The notes under the pieces are model-generated. The model was not told the DNA's origin, searched no databases, and worked only from the letters and a program-made list of their open reading frames with translations. A program made the position numbers and the translations under genes. Source: Biomphalaria glabrata (Eukaryota; Mollusca; Gastropoda; Planorbidae). Taken from it: a stretch of 64,000 nt of DNA. The DNA lies in assembly GCF_947242115.1 (NCBI RefSeq), contig NC_074713.1, forward strand, positions 10,670,001-10,734,000. The letters are read 5' to 3'. How positions within the stretch are numbered: position 1 is the stretch's first letter; every line of letters begins with the position of its first letter. Of this stretch, positions 27,001-35,490 are shown in pieces.

Positions 27001-28715
27001 TTAATGTAATAATGTGTCTGTTATTTCTGTGTGTTGATATGTCTGTCGGTGGATTGTTATTTCTGTGTGCTAATGTTTGTCAGTGGATTGTTATTGCTGT
27101 GTGTTAATATATCTGTCAGTGGATTGTTATTTCTGTGTGTTAATATATCTGTCAGTGGATTGTTATTGCTGTGTGTTAATATATGTCACTGGAGTTTTAT
27201 TTCTGTCTGTTAATATGTCTGTCAGTGGATTGTTATTTCTGTGTGTTAATATGTCTGTCAGTGGATTGTTATTTTTGTGTGTTAATGTGTCTGTCAGTGA
27301 GTTGATGTGTCTGTCATTGTGTTGATGTGTGTTATCAGTTTAATTAAAACTAAGAAGGCTTTACATTTATCAGTACTGAACACTCCTGTAGTTGTTTTAG
27401 TGTTGTAATGAAATACTAGATAGCACTATGACTAAATCAAAGGCATTCACTGTGTTGAATTATTTATTCGTAATCTAAGACTAAATAGAATACATATATC
27501 TCTGTTTTCTGTCGTGAACTTATTTCAACATTATTTTGCATGTAAATTTAGTCTAGCCTTATCTAAATACGTCAAATAAATGTTTTCTTAAATATGTTAA
27601 CCTTCAACAGGTATAGGCCTTCGCACTTTGATACAAATGTTTCGTAATCTTTGTAAAGACAAATTTGATAATCACACTGGTCTAAGGACAATCCTTCACA
27701 TTTACTCTGACAATTATTTAGATCTAGAGGAGAAGTAGATTTAAGATCTAGATTTGTTTAGAATAAACACACGCAAAAATAACAAAAGTTACACACCGAA
27801 ATAGTGTTAATAAGTTATTAAAGCGGAAGGAAATATAAATTATATATTTTATATAGTCAGGTGTGAGCTTTCAAATACATATTATGTCGAAACTGCGAAT
27901 TAAAAATCGTTATTTGGTAATTTAAACCGCTGCCGCTTTGATAATGACAATGACTTAGTTGTTCTGTGTTTAAGTTAAGTAGTAAACATTTCTGTATTTT
28001 ATTGTCCACGGCAAGTGGGAAAATTAGGGACCAGATAGTGGTCAGGGCCAAGGATTTTATTTTGTAGATAAATATTATTTTGACATATAAACTATGATGG
28101 CTGCCTGGTCGTGCGGTTTGCGCGCTGGACTGTCGGATTTATCGATGGTCCCGGGTTCAAACCCTGGCCGCTCCCATCCCTCCGTCGTCCTGCGGGAGAT
28201 TTGGGGCCTAGGAAGTAAACTATCTTCAACTCTGAAGGAACATCCGAAACATGTAAAACATTTGTACAAAATCTCTCAAATATTTAGGAAATAAATATTC
28301 TTTTCCTTTCTCTTCAGAGTCATACCAGTCTTTCCCTAATCTTACAATATAAGTTTTTTTAGAATTATTTTTTAAATATATTAGAATATTATTTTTATAA
28401 GATTTTACAAATGGAAATAATGCAGAAATGATAAAAGATTGAATGTTTACTTTATCAAAATGTTCAACTCACCACATAAGAAAATCCAATGATATTTAAA
28501 GACGGCTTGTTATCTAAAGTGCCATTCATCTTTGGTCGTACATCCTCTGCCGCTGTCGAGCCGCCTGATGGTTCCCCAAGAGACATCTCCACTGGGGTGT
28601 CCACGAGCGACGTTTGTGCAGTGCCCTTGGGTGTCTTAAAGCTCCCATACTGACCAAGAGTCTGTTGTCTGGTGCTGGACGCCCTCAGTTGCTGCTGCTC
28701 TAAGGTCCCCATCAT
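6059..28715 (-). CDS. ABCG5: ABCG5 (sterolin-1)-like ABC half-transporter
   Basis: Eleven coding exons, in transcript order: 28715-28473, 23202-23079, 21234-21002, 17963-17831, 16393-16124, 12613-12391, 11614-11415, 11041-10903, 8731-8546, 7593-7466, 6222-6059. All junctions are GT-AG and phases agree, giving 2043 nt and about 680 residues (human ABCG5 has 651). The cytosolic ATPase comes first: Walker A GTSGSGKTS at 120-128, Q-loop Gln166, signature VSGGE at 226-230, Walker B ILLLDE at 246-251, H-loop His283. Six membrane segments follow, from [16 protein letters not shown] to the last helix before [16 protein letters not shown]5-type landmarks are [18 protein letters not shown] and [10 protein letters not shown]. 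The known mammalian ABCG5 pairs with ABCG8 to export sterols; export of sterols here is inference. The start could be ATG 28715 or 28712. Upstream UTR exons were not found. Confidence 0.93.
6644..6856. mobile_element. Possible hAT miniature element in the last intron
   Basis: It begins caggggttctcaag and ends gcccacccctg, which is caggggtgggc on the other strand; CAGGGG ends are typical of hAT. The flanks acctatat and agctagag match at 5 of 8 positions, so the target duplication is weak. The interior is anonymous AT-rich sequence. Confidence 0.45.
7667..7905 (-). mobile_element. tRNA-derived SINE, family C, minus strand
   Basis: On the minus strand a B-box-like segment (ggattcgaat on the plus strand) is followed by a core that includes the reverse complements of blocks seen at 17320, 38592 and 47693: the gttggtcg block, the gtggcc block and the catctg block. 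About 240 bp, in the intron between exons 9 and 10 of the ABCG5-like gene. Confidence 0.75.
8183..8374. mobile_element. hAT-like MITE with CAGTGGCG ends
   Basis: The left end tagtggcgtagctag and right end ctagatgcgccactg are inverted repeats. The interior has poly-G and poly-C runs and the block cccctaaatga, shared with the element at 43117-43297. The flanks are T-runs, so the target duplication cannot be read cleanly. Confidence 0.7.
8749..9035. repeat. 58-bp minisatellite, five units
   Basis: Five copies of a unit beginning cagtcactcaactat, nearly identical. The array begins 18 bp beyond the acceptor of exon 9 (minus strand), so its first unit overlaps the branch-point and pyrimidine-tract zone of that intron. 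Confidence 0.93.
9630..9770 (+). mobile_element. LINE 3' fragment with C-terminal zinc-finger remnant
   Basis: The plus strand reads [14 protein letters not shown] before a stop. The element fragment at 13845-14070 has [14 protein letters not shown]. Both are followed by the shared tail ggactcgaagacaag, so they are copies of one LINE 3' end. Confidence 0.65.
10058..10765. repeat. 24-bp minisatellite, about 29 units, with higher-order structure
   Basis: The unit is aaagaggttgtctccacaaa plus acag. Variants (gg/gc, tcc/tgc/ttc, cag/caa) recur in blocks: a run of about eight units is duplicated about 192 bp apart. Since 24 is divisible by three, several frames on both strands stay open. Those frames are not genes: the array lies in the intron between exons 8 and 9 of the ABCG5-like gene. 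Confidence 0.95.
11719..11785. repeat. (AAT)n/(AAC)n microsatellite
   Basis: Trinucleotide repeats aataat and aacaac alternate in the intron between exons 6 and 7 of the ABCG5-like gene. No other signal. Confidence 0.85.
12150..12265 (+). mobile_element. Short LINE C-terminal fragment
   Basis: The sequence after aaatagacccccggcggac corresponds to NRPPADNGF of the longer fragment at 13845-14070. It ends in the same kind of tail (cgaagacattgacactatta). It is short and broken. Confidence 0.55.
12300..12372 (-). mobile_element. 3' end of a CR1/Jockey-type LINE
   Basis: It contains ttatcttataaaatat, gacgttacttcaaaaaagaa and gattacgtcctacgc, almost identical to the 3' UTR of the LINE at 39545-42300. 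The tail ends about 18 bp from the 5' splice site of exon 6 of the ABCG5-like gene. Confidence 0.75.
12710..12932. repeat. 30-bp minisatellite, about 7.5 units
   Basis: The unit is tggatgtttgaagtgccaga followed by aggtgaaatg. It lies about 100 bp upstream (transcript sense) of the exon 6 acceptor of the ABCG5-like gene. The repeated Cys-rich frames it creates are artefacts. Confidence 0.93.
13060..13844. other. Intronic, nothing recognised
   Basis: Intron sequence of the ABCG5-like gene, with a poly-T/poly-G run near 13710-13730. No repeat family or coding signal identified. Confidence 0.4.
13845..14070 (+). mobile_element. LINE C-terminal fragment with zinc-finger-like motif
   Basis: One frame reads [20 protein letters not shown] and then, after a frame change, [20 protein letters not shown] followed by [12 protein letters not shown]. 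The Cys-x2-Cys ... His-x4-Cys pattern with a basic lead is the usual C-terminal end of ORF2 in several invertebrate LINEs. It ends in HSSSDSKTS and an ATT repeat tail. 5'-truncated. Confidence 0.75.
14279..14470. mobile_element. SPIN/Charlie-like non-autonomous hAT element
   Basis: The left end caggggttctcaacctgtgg continues into gtcgcgacccc; the right end aaaggttgagaaccgctg is its inverted repeat. The perfect 8-bp duplication gtctaagg flanks it (14271-14278 and 14471-14478). Length is 192 bp. The terminal sequence and the internal ggggtcg blocks closely resemble the SPIN family of hAT elements as I recall it, known from tetrapods and reported from a pond snail. The family name is from memory; hAT membership is directly supported. 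Confidence 0.85.
14703..14772. repeat. 14-bp tandem repeat, five units
   Basis: The unit cattgacttggaca is repeated in the intron between exons 5 and 6 of the ABCG5-like gene. Confidence 0.9.
15267..16019 (-). mobile_element. Solo LTR, probably Ty3/Gypsy type
   Basis: A 753-bp block, clearly more GC-rich than its surroundings, begins TG and ends CA on both strands and has atat on both sides (possible 4-bp target duplication). In minus orientation it has a TATA-like ctatataag about mid-element, as expected for an LTR promoter, and ends in attcgttaca. No second LTR or internal coding region lies nearby, so it looks like the product of LTR-LTR recombination. It sits 104 bp past the exon 5 donor in the ABCG5-like gene. 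Confidence 0.7.
16560..16860 (-). mobile_element. 3' end of an RNase H-bearing LINE (I/R1-like group)
   Basis: The minus strand reads [20 protein letters not shown] followed by [13 protein letters not shown] and later [12 protein letters not shown]. The CxxC ... H-x4-C knuckle followed by PLLxxLR is the C-terminal end of ORF2 in that LINE group. Related fragments are at 38825-39295 (+) and 52690-53280 (-). Confidence 0.75.
17320..17520 (+). mobile_element. tRNA-derived SINE, family C
   Basis: The B-box-like gggttcaattcc is followed by core blocks that include tggcattagttggggga, gttggtcg, gtggataga-like sequence and catctgacctaaagatcaca. The same order is seen at 38592 and 47693. In the intron between exons 4 and 5 of the ABCG5-like gene. 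Confidence 0.75.
18330..18472 (+). mobile_element. 3' end of the CR1/Jockey-type LINE, plus strand
   Basis: A frame reads [20 protein letters not shown] followed by MHD and a stop. The LINE at 39545-42300 ends GLPELARKTSDLAEFKSLVN, then MHD and a stop. The shared 3' UTR signal (atgtctgtaatttataaga) follows. Confidence 0.82.
18534..18960. repeat. 28-bp minisatellite, about 15 units
   Basis: The unit is gatgtacactctaaacttga plus tatagtga, with alternating variants (aaact/gaact/aaacg). In the intron between exons 3 and 4 of the ABCG5-like gene. Confidence 0.95.
19325..19525 (+). mobile_element. LINE C-terminal zinc-finger fragment
   Basis: The plus strand reads [20 protein letters not shown], the basic Arg/His-rich C-terminus seen in LINE ORF2 ends, followed by a diverged 3' region. 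No upstream ORF survives. Confidence 0.55.
19676..20815. repeat. 34-bp minisatellite, about 33 units
   Basis: The unit is cttcattgacagatcattga plus gaatcaacataggg. It spans about 1.14 kb and ends about 190 bp from the donor of exon 3 of the ABCG5-like gene. Variant units (gagaat/gaggat, tcatt/ttatt, aggg/tggc) are interspersed. Confidence 0.97.
21405..22038. repeat. 11-bp satellite, about 57 units
   Basis: The unit atgaacttact repeats with rare variants (attat, gagct). It begins about 170 bp upstream (transcript sense) of the exon 3 acceptor in the ABCG5-like gene. Confidence 0.97.
22213..22740. mobile_element. hAT-like element related to 63111-63539
   Basis: It starts cagggacggactgg and shares with the copy at 63111 blocks such as cccggtgggcc, ctacagtgtaatgctaat, aataatgtaatag and aggcttcatcctttt. 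The right inverted end has been lost (sequence stops near gaaatgcctgagctg). No transposase is visible. Confidence 0.7.
23469..23675 (+). mobile_element. tRNA-derived SINE, family A
   Basis: It contains a good B box (aggttcgacacccgac), then tttactgagcgcctaaag, ttggtccacaaatgaga and a tail ctatataaaagctataataa. Other copies are at 24817, 29815, 43582, 44834 and 58600. In the first intron of the ABCG5-like gene. Confidence 0.85.
23925..24770. repeat. 43-bp minisatellite, about 20 units
   Basis: The unit is agctagtgcactaggaatgg, cctgtccagctgacatggca and agc. Length variants (deletions of a few bases in some units near 24180-24350) are present. In the first intron of the ABCG5-like gene. Confidence 0.96.
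24817..24950 (-). mobile_element. SINE family A, 3' portion, minus strand
   Basis: The reverse complement contains the family A 3' blocks: the colony of sequences ending gcatgaaagtggcgct, the ccaca-aaa-tgattgga block and the cacggaaacc block. It lacks the promoter head. A short LINE tail (ttcggactctaagacaag) follows at about 24990-25015. Confidence 0.65.
25130..25329. repeat. 12-bp satellite, about 16 units
   Basis: The unit attgattaactc alternates with attgattaacta. Confidence 0.95.
25784..26090. repeat. 42-bp minisatellite, about 7 units
   Basis: The unit is agttgacagtttcagaaccc, cagtctagaactatgaataa and at. A more diverged lead-in of similar sequence starts near 25620. Confidence 0.93.
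26307..26666. mobile_element. MITE with internal CA expansion
   Basis: The ends cagaggcgtattgag and ctcactacgcctttg are inverted repeats (CAGAGGCGTATTGAG versus CAAAGGCGTAGTGAG). A CA-rich microsatellite at 26356-26475 has grown inside it. The flanks are CA repeats, so a target duplication cannot be read. An hAT origin is suggested only by the CAG ends. Confidence 0.55.
27005..27340. repeat. Degenerate 34-bp minisatellite
   Basis: Units of the form gtgttaatatgtctgtcagt plus ggattgttatttct repeat about nine times with length variation. Confidence 0.9.
27341..28095. other. Intronic, nothing recognised
   Basis: AT-rich sequence in the first intron of the ABCG5-like gene. No repeat family or regulatory site could be assigned. 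Confidence 0.4.
28096..28275 (+). mobile_element. tRNA-derived SINE, family B
   Basis: The head carries an A-box-like gctgcctggtcgtgcggttt and a B box gggttcaaaccc, followed by ctatcttcaactctgaagga and acatccgaaacatgtaaaac. The same 3' body is present at 58005-58130. It sits about 200 bp from exon 1 of the ABCG5-like gene. It is not a functional tRNA: the acceptor stem does not pair. Confidence 0.85.
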
Positions 28716-29140
28716 CACCCACACACACACACTCACACACAAAAAAGGCTTCTAAGCATCAACACGTCACCGGCGTTGCCTTTTGTTCCATGGGCGTCGT
28801 CTTTCTCAAACCCTTTGCGAGGTATCCAGGCATAGAGATCTAAGTCTAGGGAGTCTACTGTTGTGTTTTTAAAGCAAGAAATAAATCCAACTGCTCACTA
28901 TAGTACATATAGTAGTCCACAGTTTGAGGTGGGCAATGAGTGTTACAGTGTGGCCTACTGGGACTTGACCTAAAGAGATAATATTTGTATAGCTACGTTC
29001 AATCAAATTCTTTACCCTACTTTTGTTAGTTTTTTTATGTGCAGATTTGGATTAAGGCCTTAATCGTGACGTTTTGATAAAAGTATGATCTAATAGTGTG
29101 TCCTTGTGTTTCTTTATTATTTCCTCTTCCTTAGCACTAT
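28716..29140. other. Upstream flank of the ABCG5-like gene
   Basis: This should hold 5' UTR and perhaps the promoter of the minus-strand transporter. A CA repeat borders the start codon. No TATA box or binding site could be assigned. Confidence 0.4.
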
Positions 29141-29353
29141 TGTCACTCATTTTCTCTCTTTCTCTCCCTCTCGCCTCTCTGTCCTCTCTCCTAGCTCTCT
29201 CTTTCTATCTCTTTCATCCCTTGCCTCTCTTTTTTCCTCTCCTATTTTTCTTTCCTCTCTCTCTCTCATACTTGTATGCCATTATCTTTCTCTCTCTTTA
29301 TCTCAAATCATTATTATCGAAAGTTAATTAACAATTTTCTATTTTCAATCTAT

Positions 29354-29404
<51 letters not shown>

Positions 29405-29420
29405 CTCTCACTCTTCTTTC
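29140..29420. repeat. CT-rich low-complexity region
   Basis: Interrupted tctctctc runs with a pure (CT)n(CTAT)n core at about 29357-29403. Open frames rich in Leu and Ser are artefacts. Confidence 0.92.
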
Positions 29421-29777
29421 TCCCTCTTTTTCCAACAATGTGCATACATATTCTCCTAACATTACACAATAGAAGAGACAGTCTTGAATGTGAATGAACT
29501 GAAGACTCTAGTAACGCTAAATTCTCTGGCGTCACCAATCCATTCAGTTGACATAAATCAAATGTTTATTTAGAAACCAGAACCGTAACAAGAACTGAAG
29601 TGAAGGGTCACAAGCAAAAGTGGGAGATATGTATAAGTTTGTTTTCGAACTTTCCAACATTAGGGGGATTAGAAGGAGACTAATACAATCTTATAAAAGC
29701 CTAGACAATATAGGCGTAGTTTTATATTTAAACAAAAACTGGATATTAGGTTAACAAACATGTAAGACCAAGCACAA

Positions 29778-29780
<3 letters not shown>

Positions 29781-29808
<28 letters not shown>
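29781..29808. repeat. (TA)n microsatellite
   Basis: A pure TA run, next to a family A SINE fragment. Confidence 0.95.
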
Positions 29809-29811
<3 letters not shown>

Positions 29812-29814
29812 ATT

Positions 29815-29915
29815 TTCCCACATACTCCCTACCACCTCCTCACTGATCCATACAAGTGATAGGACCACAGAGCACTGAGCTTGCTTTAAGCATGAAAGTT
29901 GCGCTAAGTAAAAAC
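29815..29915 (+). mobile_element. SINE family A, 3' portion
   Basis: It contains cactgatccatacaagtgat and gcatgaaagttgcgctaagt, diverged copies of the family A 3' region. The tRNA-like head is missing. Confidence 0.6.
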
Positions 29916-30064
29916 AATTTTATATTTATAATCACACAAATTTATGGTTTAGTATTAAAGATCCATAAAAAATTAATTACATGGCTAATTCGAACTAATT
30001 GTTGCAATGTCGCTAGATATAAGCATATATATATATTTTACTTGGTGTTGTTCAGAAATTGACA

Positions 30065-30779
30065 CACTGGCGAATCCAAGGGCGATCGCCCCTCCCTCAC
30101 TAGGCCAACCCCCCCTCCCCTCGAAGGGAAGGGGAGGACGAATTTCAGTAAAGATTATCACACAATTTGTATACGAATAATATATACTAATTATTATATT
30201 TAAACCTAGTTTTCGATTATTTCGCCCCCCCCCCGCTCTAGTATGTTGGCCAATTTGGTGGGATGGGGAGGTGGCGATGGCATCAATCCCGCCCCCCCCC
30301 CCCCCCCACTATAACTTTCGAGTGGGGTCCGTCCAATGTTTTTTTGCAGAAATCACAGCTTGTTAACAGAATCAATTAAATATTTATATAATTAAAAGTT
30401 GTTACTGATATTTTAACCGATATTATGTCTTTCCCCTGTTAGCCGATTGGGTGAGGTGGTGATTATATATGCTATAAATTAAATTCTTATATCGAGTCGC
30501 CCCATCCCCATTCTTTAATGCCAACAGCAATCATTAGCAGAAAATATAAAAGGAGCGAGGATTAACGTTTTCACTCTACCGCCCTCTCCCCTTTCCAGAC
30601 CAAACCACCACGTTTTAAAACAGAATAGTTAAATACGGTGACAGAATTGTAACATATATTTATATATATATATTCTGTACGCGAGTTTATGCTTAGGGTT
30701 AGGGTTTACTTGGCGTTATTTTTAGGGTTTGGAAAAAAATCGCCCCCCTCCCAACGCCAAAGTTCTGGATCCGCTAGTG
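30065..30779. mobile_element. 715-bp TIR element with CACTRGCG ends, unclassified
   Basis: The left end cactggcgaatcca and right end tggatccgctagtg are inverted repeats (CACTGGCGAATCCA versus CACTAGCGGATCCA). The interior contains several C-rich or G-rich islands separated by AT-rich DNA, and no ORF. CACT ends suggest the CACTA/Mirage/Chapaev group, but no target duplication is clear (aca / aac). Confidence 0.55.
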
Positions 30780-31392
30780 AACCAGAAAACTACAAGTTTC
30801 ATGTTGATAACATTTTGTAAAGTGCAAAGTCACAACACAATCACACACACACACACACACACACAGTGACACAAACATATTATACAAATAAACATACAAT
30901 ACCCACACTAAATTTTTGCTTGTTTCCAGAGATTCGAAAAGAAAGTTCATAAAGAATGTGTTCCACGCAGGTCAAACTATGTTTTAATATAATACAAGTT
31001 CAACTTAGAATGTTGGGAGTAACAACCGAATAAGATTGTCTCTTAATGAGCTCCTTTGTTCAATAGGTCCCTTTTGGTAAGGACTGATTGTCTTTGAATG
31101 ATGAACATGTTAAGAGTCAATTGACCCTTTTTATCCACTGGGCAACATGCCAGGCCTGTTGAGAATTGTTTTCTTTTTTTTTTTTCAAATTAAAACACAC
31201 TCAACAAATGTAGCAATAATGTTTAGATACACAAACACACACTCACTACATTGTCGACTGAATGTGCAGTTCGTTGCTCCTTGGTGTTGTGACTGTTGTC
31301 GAGTGTTTAGGTGTCTGATGTGTGTGTGTGTTTGTGGGTTTCGTAATCGTTGTCGACAGCCGGGAAAGTTTTAAAAAGATGAGTGGTTAAGA

Positions 31393-33051
31393 CAGTTGTT
31401 CCCAAACTGTGGCCCGCGGACCACAGAGGCCGCTAGACGAGTGTACGGGGTCCTAAGAAAGATACAAATTGTATACAGTTAAACTAATTTCTTAGCTAAA
31501 AACAAGTTTATCCGATCAAATAATTTAAATAACTATCATTTCGCCCATCACTTCTATATAATATATAATATGTCTATTAGGAACTTCTCTATGATGTCCA
31601 TAAACCAAAGATTTGAAGACATTCTTCACTTGGGTATTGAACCCTTTAGCACGTAGACAAACTTAAATCTCAATCAAAGATCAATAAATATTTTTAACAA
31701 GGTTACAAAGACAGTTTGTGTGGAAACACAAACTCAAAATCGACCCCCGAAGTGGTCCACAAATGCAGAAAAAAGGCAGGTTTCAATTATTTTCCCAAGA
31801 ATTTCGGAATTAAATTCTATCAGAAGTGGTCCACCCAGGCAGGTAAAAAGGCAGGTATCAATATTTTCAGAAAGAATATCATAATGAAATTCTATCAAAG
31901 GCAAACGACAGAGAAGAATGGAGAAAGAAGGTTGACAGATCCTGTGTGGTGCCCCAAAGGTCCAGCAGACCAAGGGAAAGGTGACAGTGAATGTGAAGTT
32001 AGATGTGAACCTGGCCTAACTGATGTCTTATAATGAGTGTCTAATTGATCTAATTGTTTTGTAGAGAGTCAGTCTCTTATTCAAAGCCTCATATAAAAAA
32101 CTACTTATTTATTGTTGTTTTAAATTATGTTCTACTTATTTGCATAGTAAATAGATTTTTTCTCTTCAAAAAAAAGTTAATAATTTTTTGTAAATGTATC
32201 ATTTATAATGACAGAACTTACATAACTTAGCAAAACATTCTAAAAACAAAATATTTTTTGACCAAAATCTAAAACCATTTGCATAAATGTGTTCATGGTG
32301 CTATAAATACTAAAAAGCCTCCAGTGTTTGTTACTATTCATAGTGAATAGTTGTAAAAATGGTGTATTTTCATGGAAAAAACTGCTTGCATAATTGATTT
32401 AAAAAATCAGATTTTTCGCTTTCAGAAAAGAATAAAGTAGCCGTTGCATCAGAACTTTGAATGATCTAAAATATCATGATGTCCGATTTTCATTTTCTCT
32501 TCTGGTTTCTGAGATCTAAACGGGACGGACAGATGAACAGACAGTCTACACAAAACTAATAGGGTCTTTTCCCCTTTCGGAGGCCGCTAAAAAACGAGTA
32601 GCTTAAAACCAATGTTTGAACAAGGAGACCATTTATTCTAGTTTCAAAAACATATTCCAAATGTATATTCTGTATTGTGGGTCATTGTACAAAAGTTGTT
32701 GACTGCTTCCCCGTCTTCTTGTTAGGTAGAACGTGGATTCAGCGCCGTAATGAGCCTCAACAAATCAAAGAAACCGACTAGAAACTTATGCTCGTGGAGA
32801 TTTGATGTTGCTATTTATAAACACTGAGCCTGACAAAATCTAACCCTCAAAAAATCTCAACACGTTTAGCAAGTCCTTTTGTTTTTACATTTTATTTTAA
32901 ACAAAAGTTATAACTTCAATGAACACTCCTTCAACTAGTTTTTTATTTGTAATTTATTTACTAAGCATGTAGCTTTTTCACTTAGGGGTCCGTGGGCAAG
33001 TTTTGACTATATAAAGGGGTTCCCAGGGTCAAAACAGTTTGATAACCTCTG
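31393..33051 (+). mobile_element. Decayed hAT transposon with transposase relic
   Basis: The ends cagttgttcccaaactgtgg and aaacagtttgataacctctg are inverted repeats. The left 8 flanking bases ggttaaga and right ccttaagc share ttaag only. A C-terminal transposase relic lies at 32726-32845. A distinct repeat-like block at about 32100-32590, ending in an aatagggtcttttcccc motif, looks nested inside. Age appears considerable. Confidence 0.7.
32726..32845 (+). pseudogene. hAT transposase C-terminal relic (ZBED/Charlie type)
   Basis: The reading VERGFSAVMSLNKSKKPTRN is followed, after a frame change, by RGDLMLLFINTEPDKI. This matches the hATC pattern of an Arg-Gly-Phe-Ser start, an Asn-Arg stretch, then RGDLxLxLTxxEPD. 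Upstream transposase domains are not recognisable. Confidence 0.7.
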
Positions 33052-33394
33052 CCTTAAGCTATTCGAATGTTGTGTCTTCAACTTTCTTTCCCGTTGCAGT
33101 TTTGTTTTCTCTTTTAGGTACCTTTTTTTTACAATACCTCTATTCCAGTCAGAACTTCATAGAGGGTGGGTAGGCACAACATGAAGGCTGGTCTCAAAAT
33201 AGCTCTAACGATTTTTCTAGAAATTTAACAGTTGATGCATATCGTTGAGAAAAAAATACTACATAGTTGTCCTCACGAGGAAAACTCTAGTTTGACTGTT
33301 ATAATTTTTCAAAGTAAAAAACAAAAAAATTACATTTGGCTATAAATTGGAGTTTTTAAGTAACATTTATTGTTCCGTATGCTAGGACAAATTT

Positions 33395-33562
33395 GTACAG
33401 TTACCCTTTCTTCCCTAGTGCAATTACTGCCTAGAATAAGTTGAATGAGTCAAGACGTTGATTAGATGGACCTAGGGATGACACATTTGTACAGATACCC
33501 TTTCTTTCCTAGTGCTATCTGAAGCTTTTAAGCCATGACAAGATAAGATAAGATAAGATAAT
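33395..33562 (+). mobile_element. CR1/Jockey-type LINE 3' fragment with (AAGAT)n tail
   Basis: It repeats blocks of the LINE's thumb-domain end (tttgtacag-ataccctttct, ttcctagtgc). It terminates in a run of aagat units at 33539-33562, a tail like the one found at the other LINE 3' ends. Confidence 0.65.
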
Positions 33563-35084
33563 GGAGGTAGAGTTTTTTATGTATTATTTTATGTATTTTT
33601 TTATTGTTTCAATTCCTACAAACTCACGCTTTCTATATAATCAAAAGTCAAAAGTTGAGACTAAGGTGTTTAAAAAGACATATTTATACACTATAATGTA
33701 AGATTGTAATTATTTGTCTAATGCAAAAGTGTTGAGCATTGAGTCTAGTGTGATCGCTGGATATCCAAGTTGATACAGCTTTTGCAAGTGTCGTGATACT
33801 GATACTAGCCAATTTTTTTTTTTATGACAACCATTTATGTTTAGATTACTTTACAATGAACAAAAAAAAAATAACAAATTAGTTAATTAATTATTGATAA
33901 TTAATTATTTTATTCCCTATCGAACAAGAAAAATAAATGCTAGAGTTATGTGGCTGTATGTGTGGAGTGATTACCCTTACTATGTCTTGCACACGTTACA
34001 ATTCTCGGATAAAGTTGAATATTCATAGTCGACGAGAATATATGAATCAATCAAAGAATTAACCAATTCGTTAATGAATTACTATAATTTATTAATTTTA
34101 TTTTATATAGAACAAAAAAAGCGCTTATTCATGCAGTATTGAGATTTGAGATATGTATAAGTCATTTTATTTGGGTTCTTCCCCTTAGATAAGCCATGTT
34201 TTTTTGAAAGATATTTGTATACTTTACTTGTTTTTAATATTAGCAACACTAAACGTATAAATGACAGATGCTCCTTTGGAAGGAAGATGCGTACTTTTAA
34301 GTATTTTAACAATAATTAAGAATGAAAACGTTTGTTGTTATATATTCCATGTATTCTTAATGGCTATTGGTGTCCAGTGAAGTCAACTTTTAATTGATAA
34401 TGTGCAATGCCTAATAAGTCCCGGTATATAGGTTTATGTAAGAGATATCAGCGGATAACAAAATGAGTAAACGAATACAAGTTTATTTTCAGCTTGATGC
34501 TTCAAGTGTATGTTGTATCACACTCAATCAAACTTGTATCCTGCAGTGTTGATGTAGGCCTGTCTTGTCAAGTCTTGTTTTCAAGATGCCTGAAACATGG
34601 CAGAAAAAGAAAACTGATGATACTATTATAATTCTTATAAGTAATAATGTAATAATGCTTTCATTTGCAGGTTTGTTTTCCCTAACACGTTTTAAAGGCT
34701 AAGTTCAAATCTTGCTTCTACTTCCGTATTTAGAACATAGTAAAGATTAGACTAGGGATCTTCACACGAATCAACACTTCAGATTGGGACTTCTAAATCT
34801 GTACCCCTGTCTGAGCCCAGCAGATAAGGCAGATTAATTGTCACAATGGTTTTTGGATAAAAGCTAATATTATTGATCTTCAACTACTGTGATATTAATG
34901 TGTGAAAAAACAACAATGTATATATAAATGTATATATATATTTACCCAAGACAAGGCACAAATAATTGTTTCTCTTCACTCCTTGGCTTTGTGTCCATGA
35001 CAATGTTGCATGCATCACTAAACGTAGAAATAACAGAGGCTCCTTTTCAAAAGAACATTTCCTAATGTACGTCAATTAGAGTCT
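33563..35084. other. Intergenic AT-rich DNA
   Basis: No gene, repeat family or RNA was recognised. Local inverted AT-rich stretches near 33880-33910 are short and probably chance. Confidence 0.4.
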
Positions 35085-35235
35085 TAAATTCTGCTTAGTC
35101 AATGGTTATTCTGTCTGATTCATGCTATCTGTTCCAGTCTCTAATGACACAAGAAAGGAATTAGCACTTGTAAGAATTTGTCCTAGCATATGGAATAAGA
35201 AATGTGCCTTTATCTTTGTGACTTTCAAAGTACAC
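35085..35235 (-). mobile_element. CR1/Jockey-type LINE 3' fragment
   Basis: On the minus strand it matches the end of the LINE at 39622-39790: both carry the blocks tttgtcctagcatatggaat or a close variant, and tgcctttatctttgtgactt or a close variant. Confidence 0.75.
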
Positions 35236-35332
35236 TCAGACTATTCGCCTATACGTAGTTCTTTATATCCAAAAATACTCTTTGACACATAGATCATTCC
35301 ATAGGTACCTTTGTATGCATAGAGCTGATAAG

Positions 35333-35490
35333 TTTTATACAGAATTTATAATGAGTTTTCTATGAAGTTTTATACAGTATTTATATTTAGTTTATATGAA
35401 GTTTTATACAGAATTTATATTGAGTTTTATATGAAGTTTTATATAGAATTTATATATTGAGATTTATCTGAAGTTTTATATAGAATTTAG
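35333..35490. repeat. Degenerate ~37-bp tandem repeat, 4-5 units
   Basis: Units contain gaagttttatacagaattta followed by tattgagttttatat. Confidence 0.85.

Noticed and set aside
28096-28175. tRNA gene
   Set aside because: A and B boxes are present but the acceptor stem does not pair, and the same head plus body recurs elsewhere: it is a SINE.
1935-28715. Head-to-head ABCG5/ABCG8 pair as in vertebrates
   Set aside because: Both ABCG exon 1 copies are on the minus strand, so the arrangement is tandem.
30695-30725. Telomere-like ttagggttaggg
   Set aside because: Only two or three units inside a TIR element; chance or degenerate.
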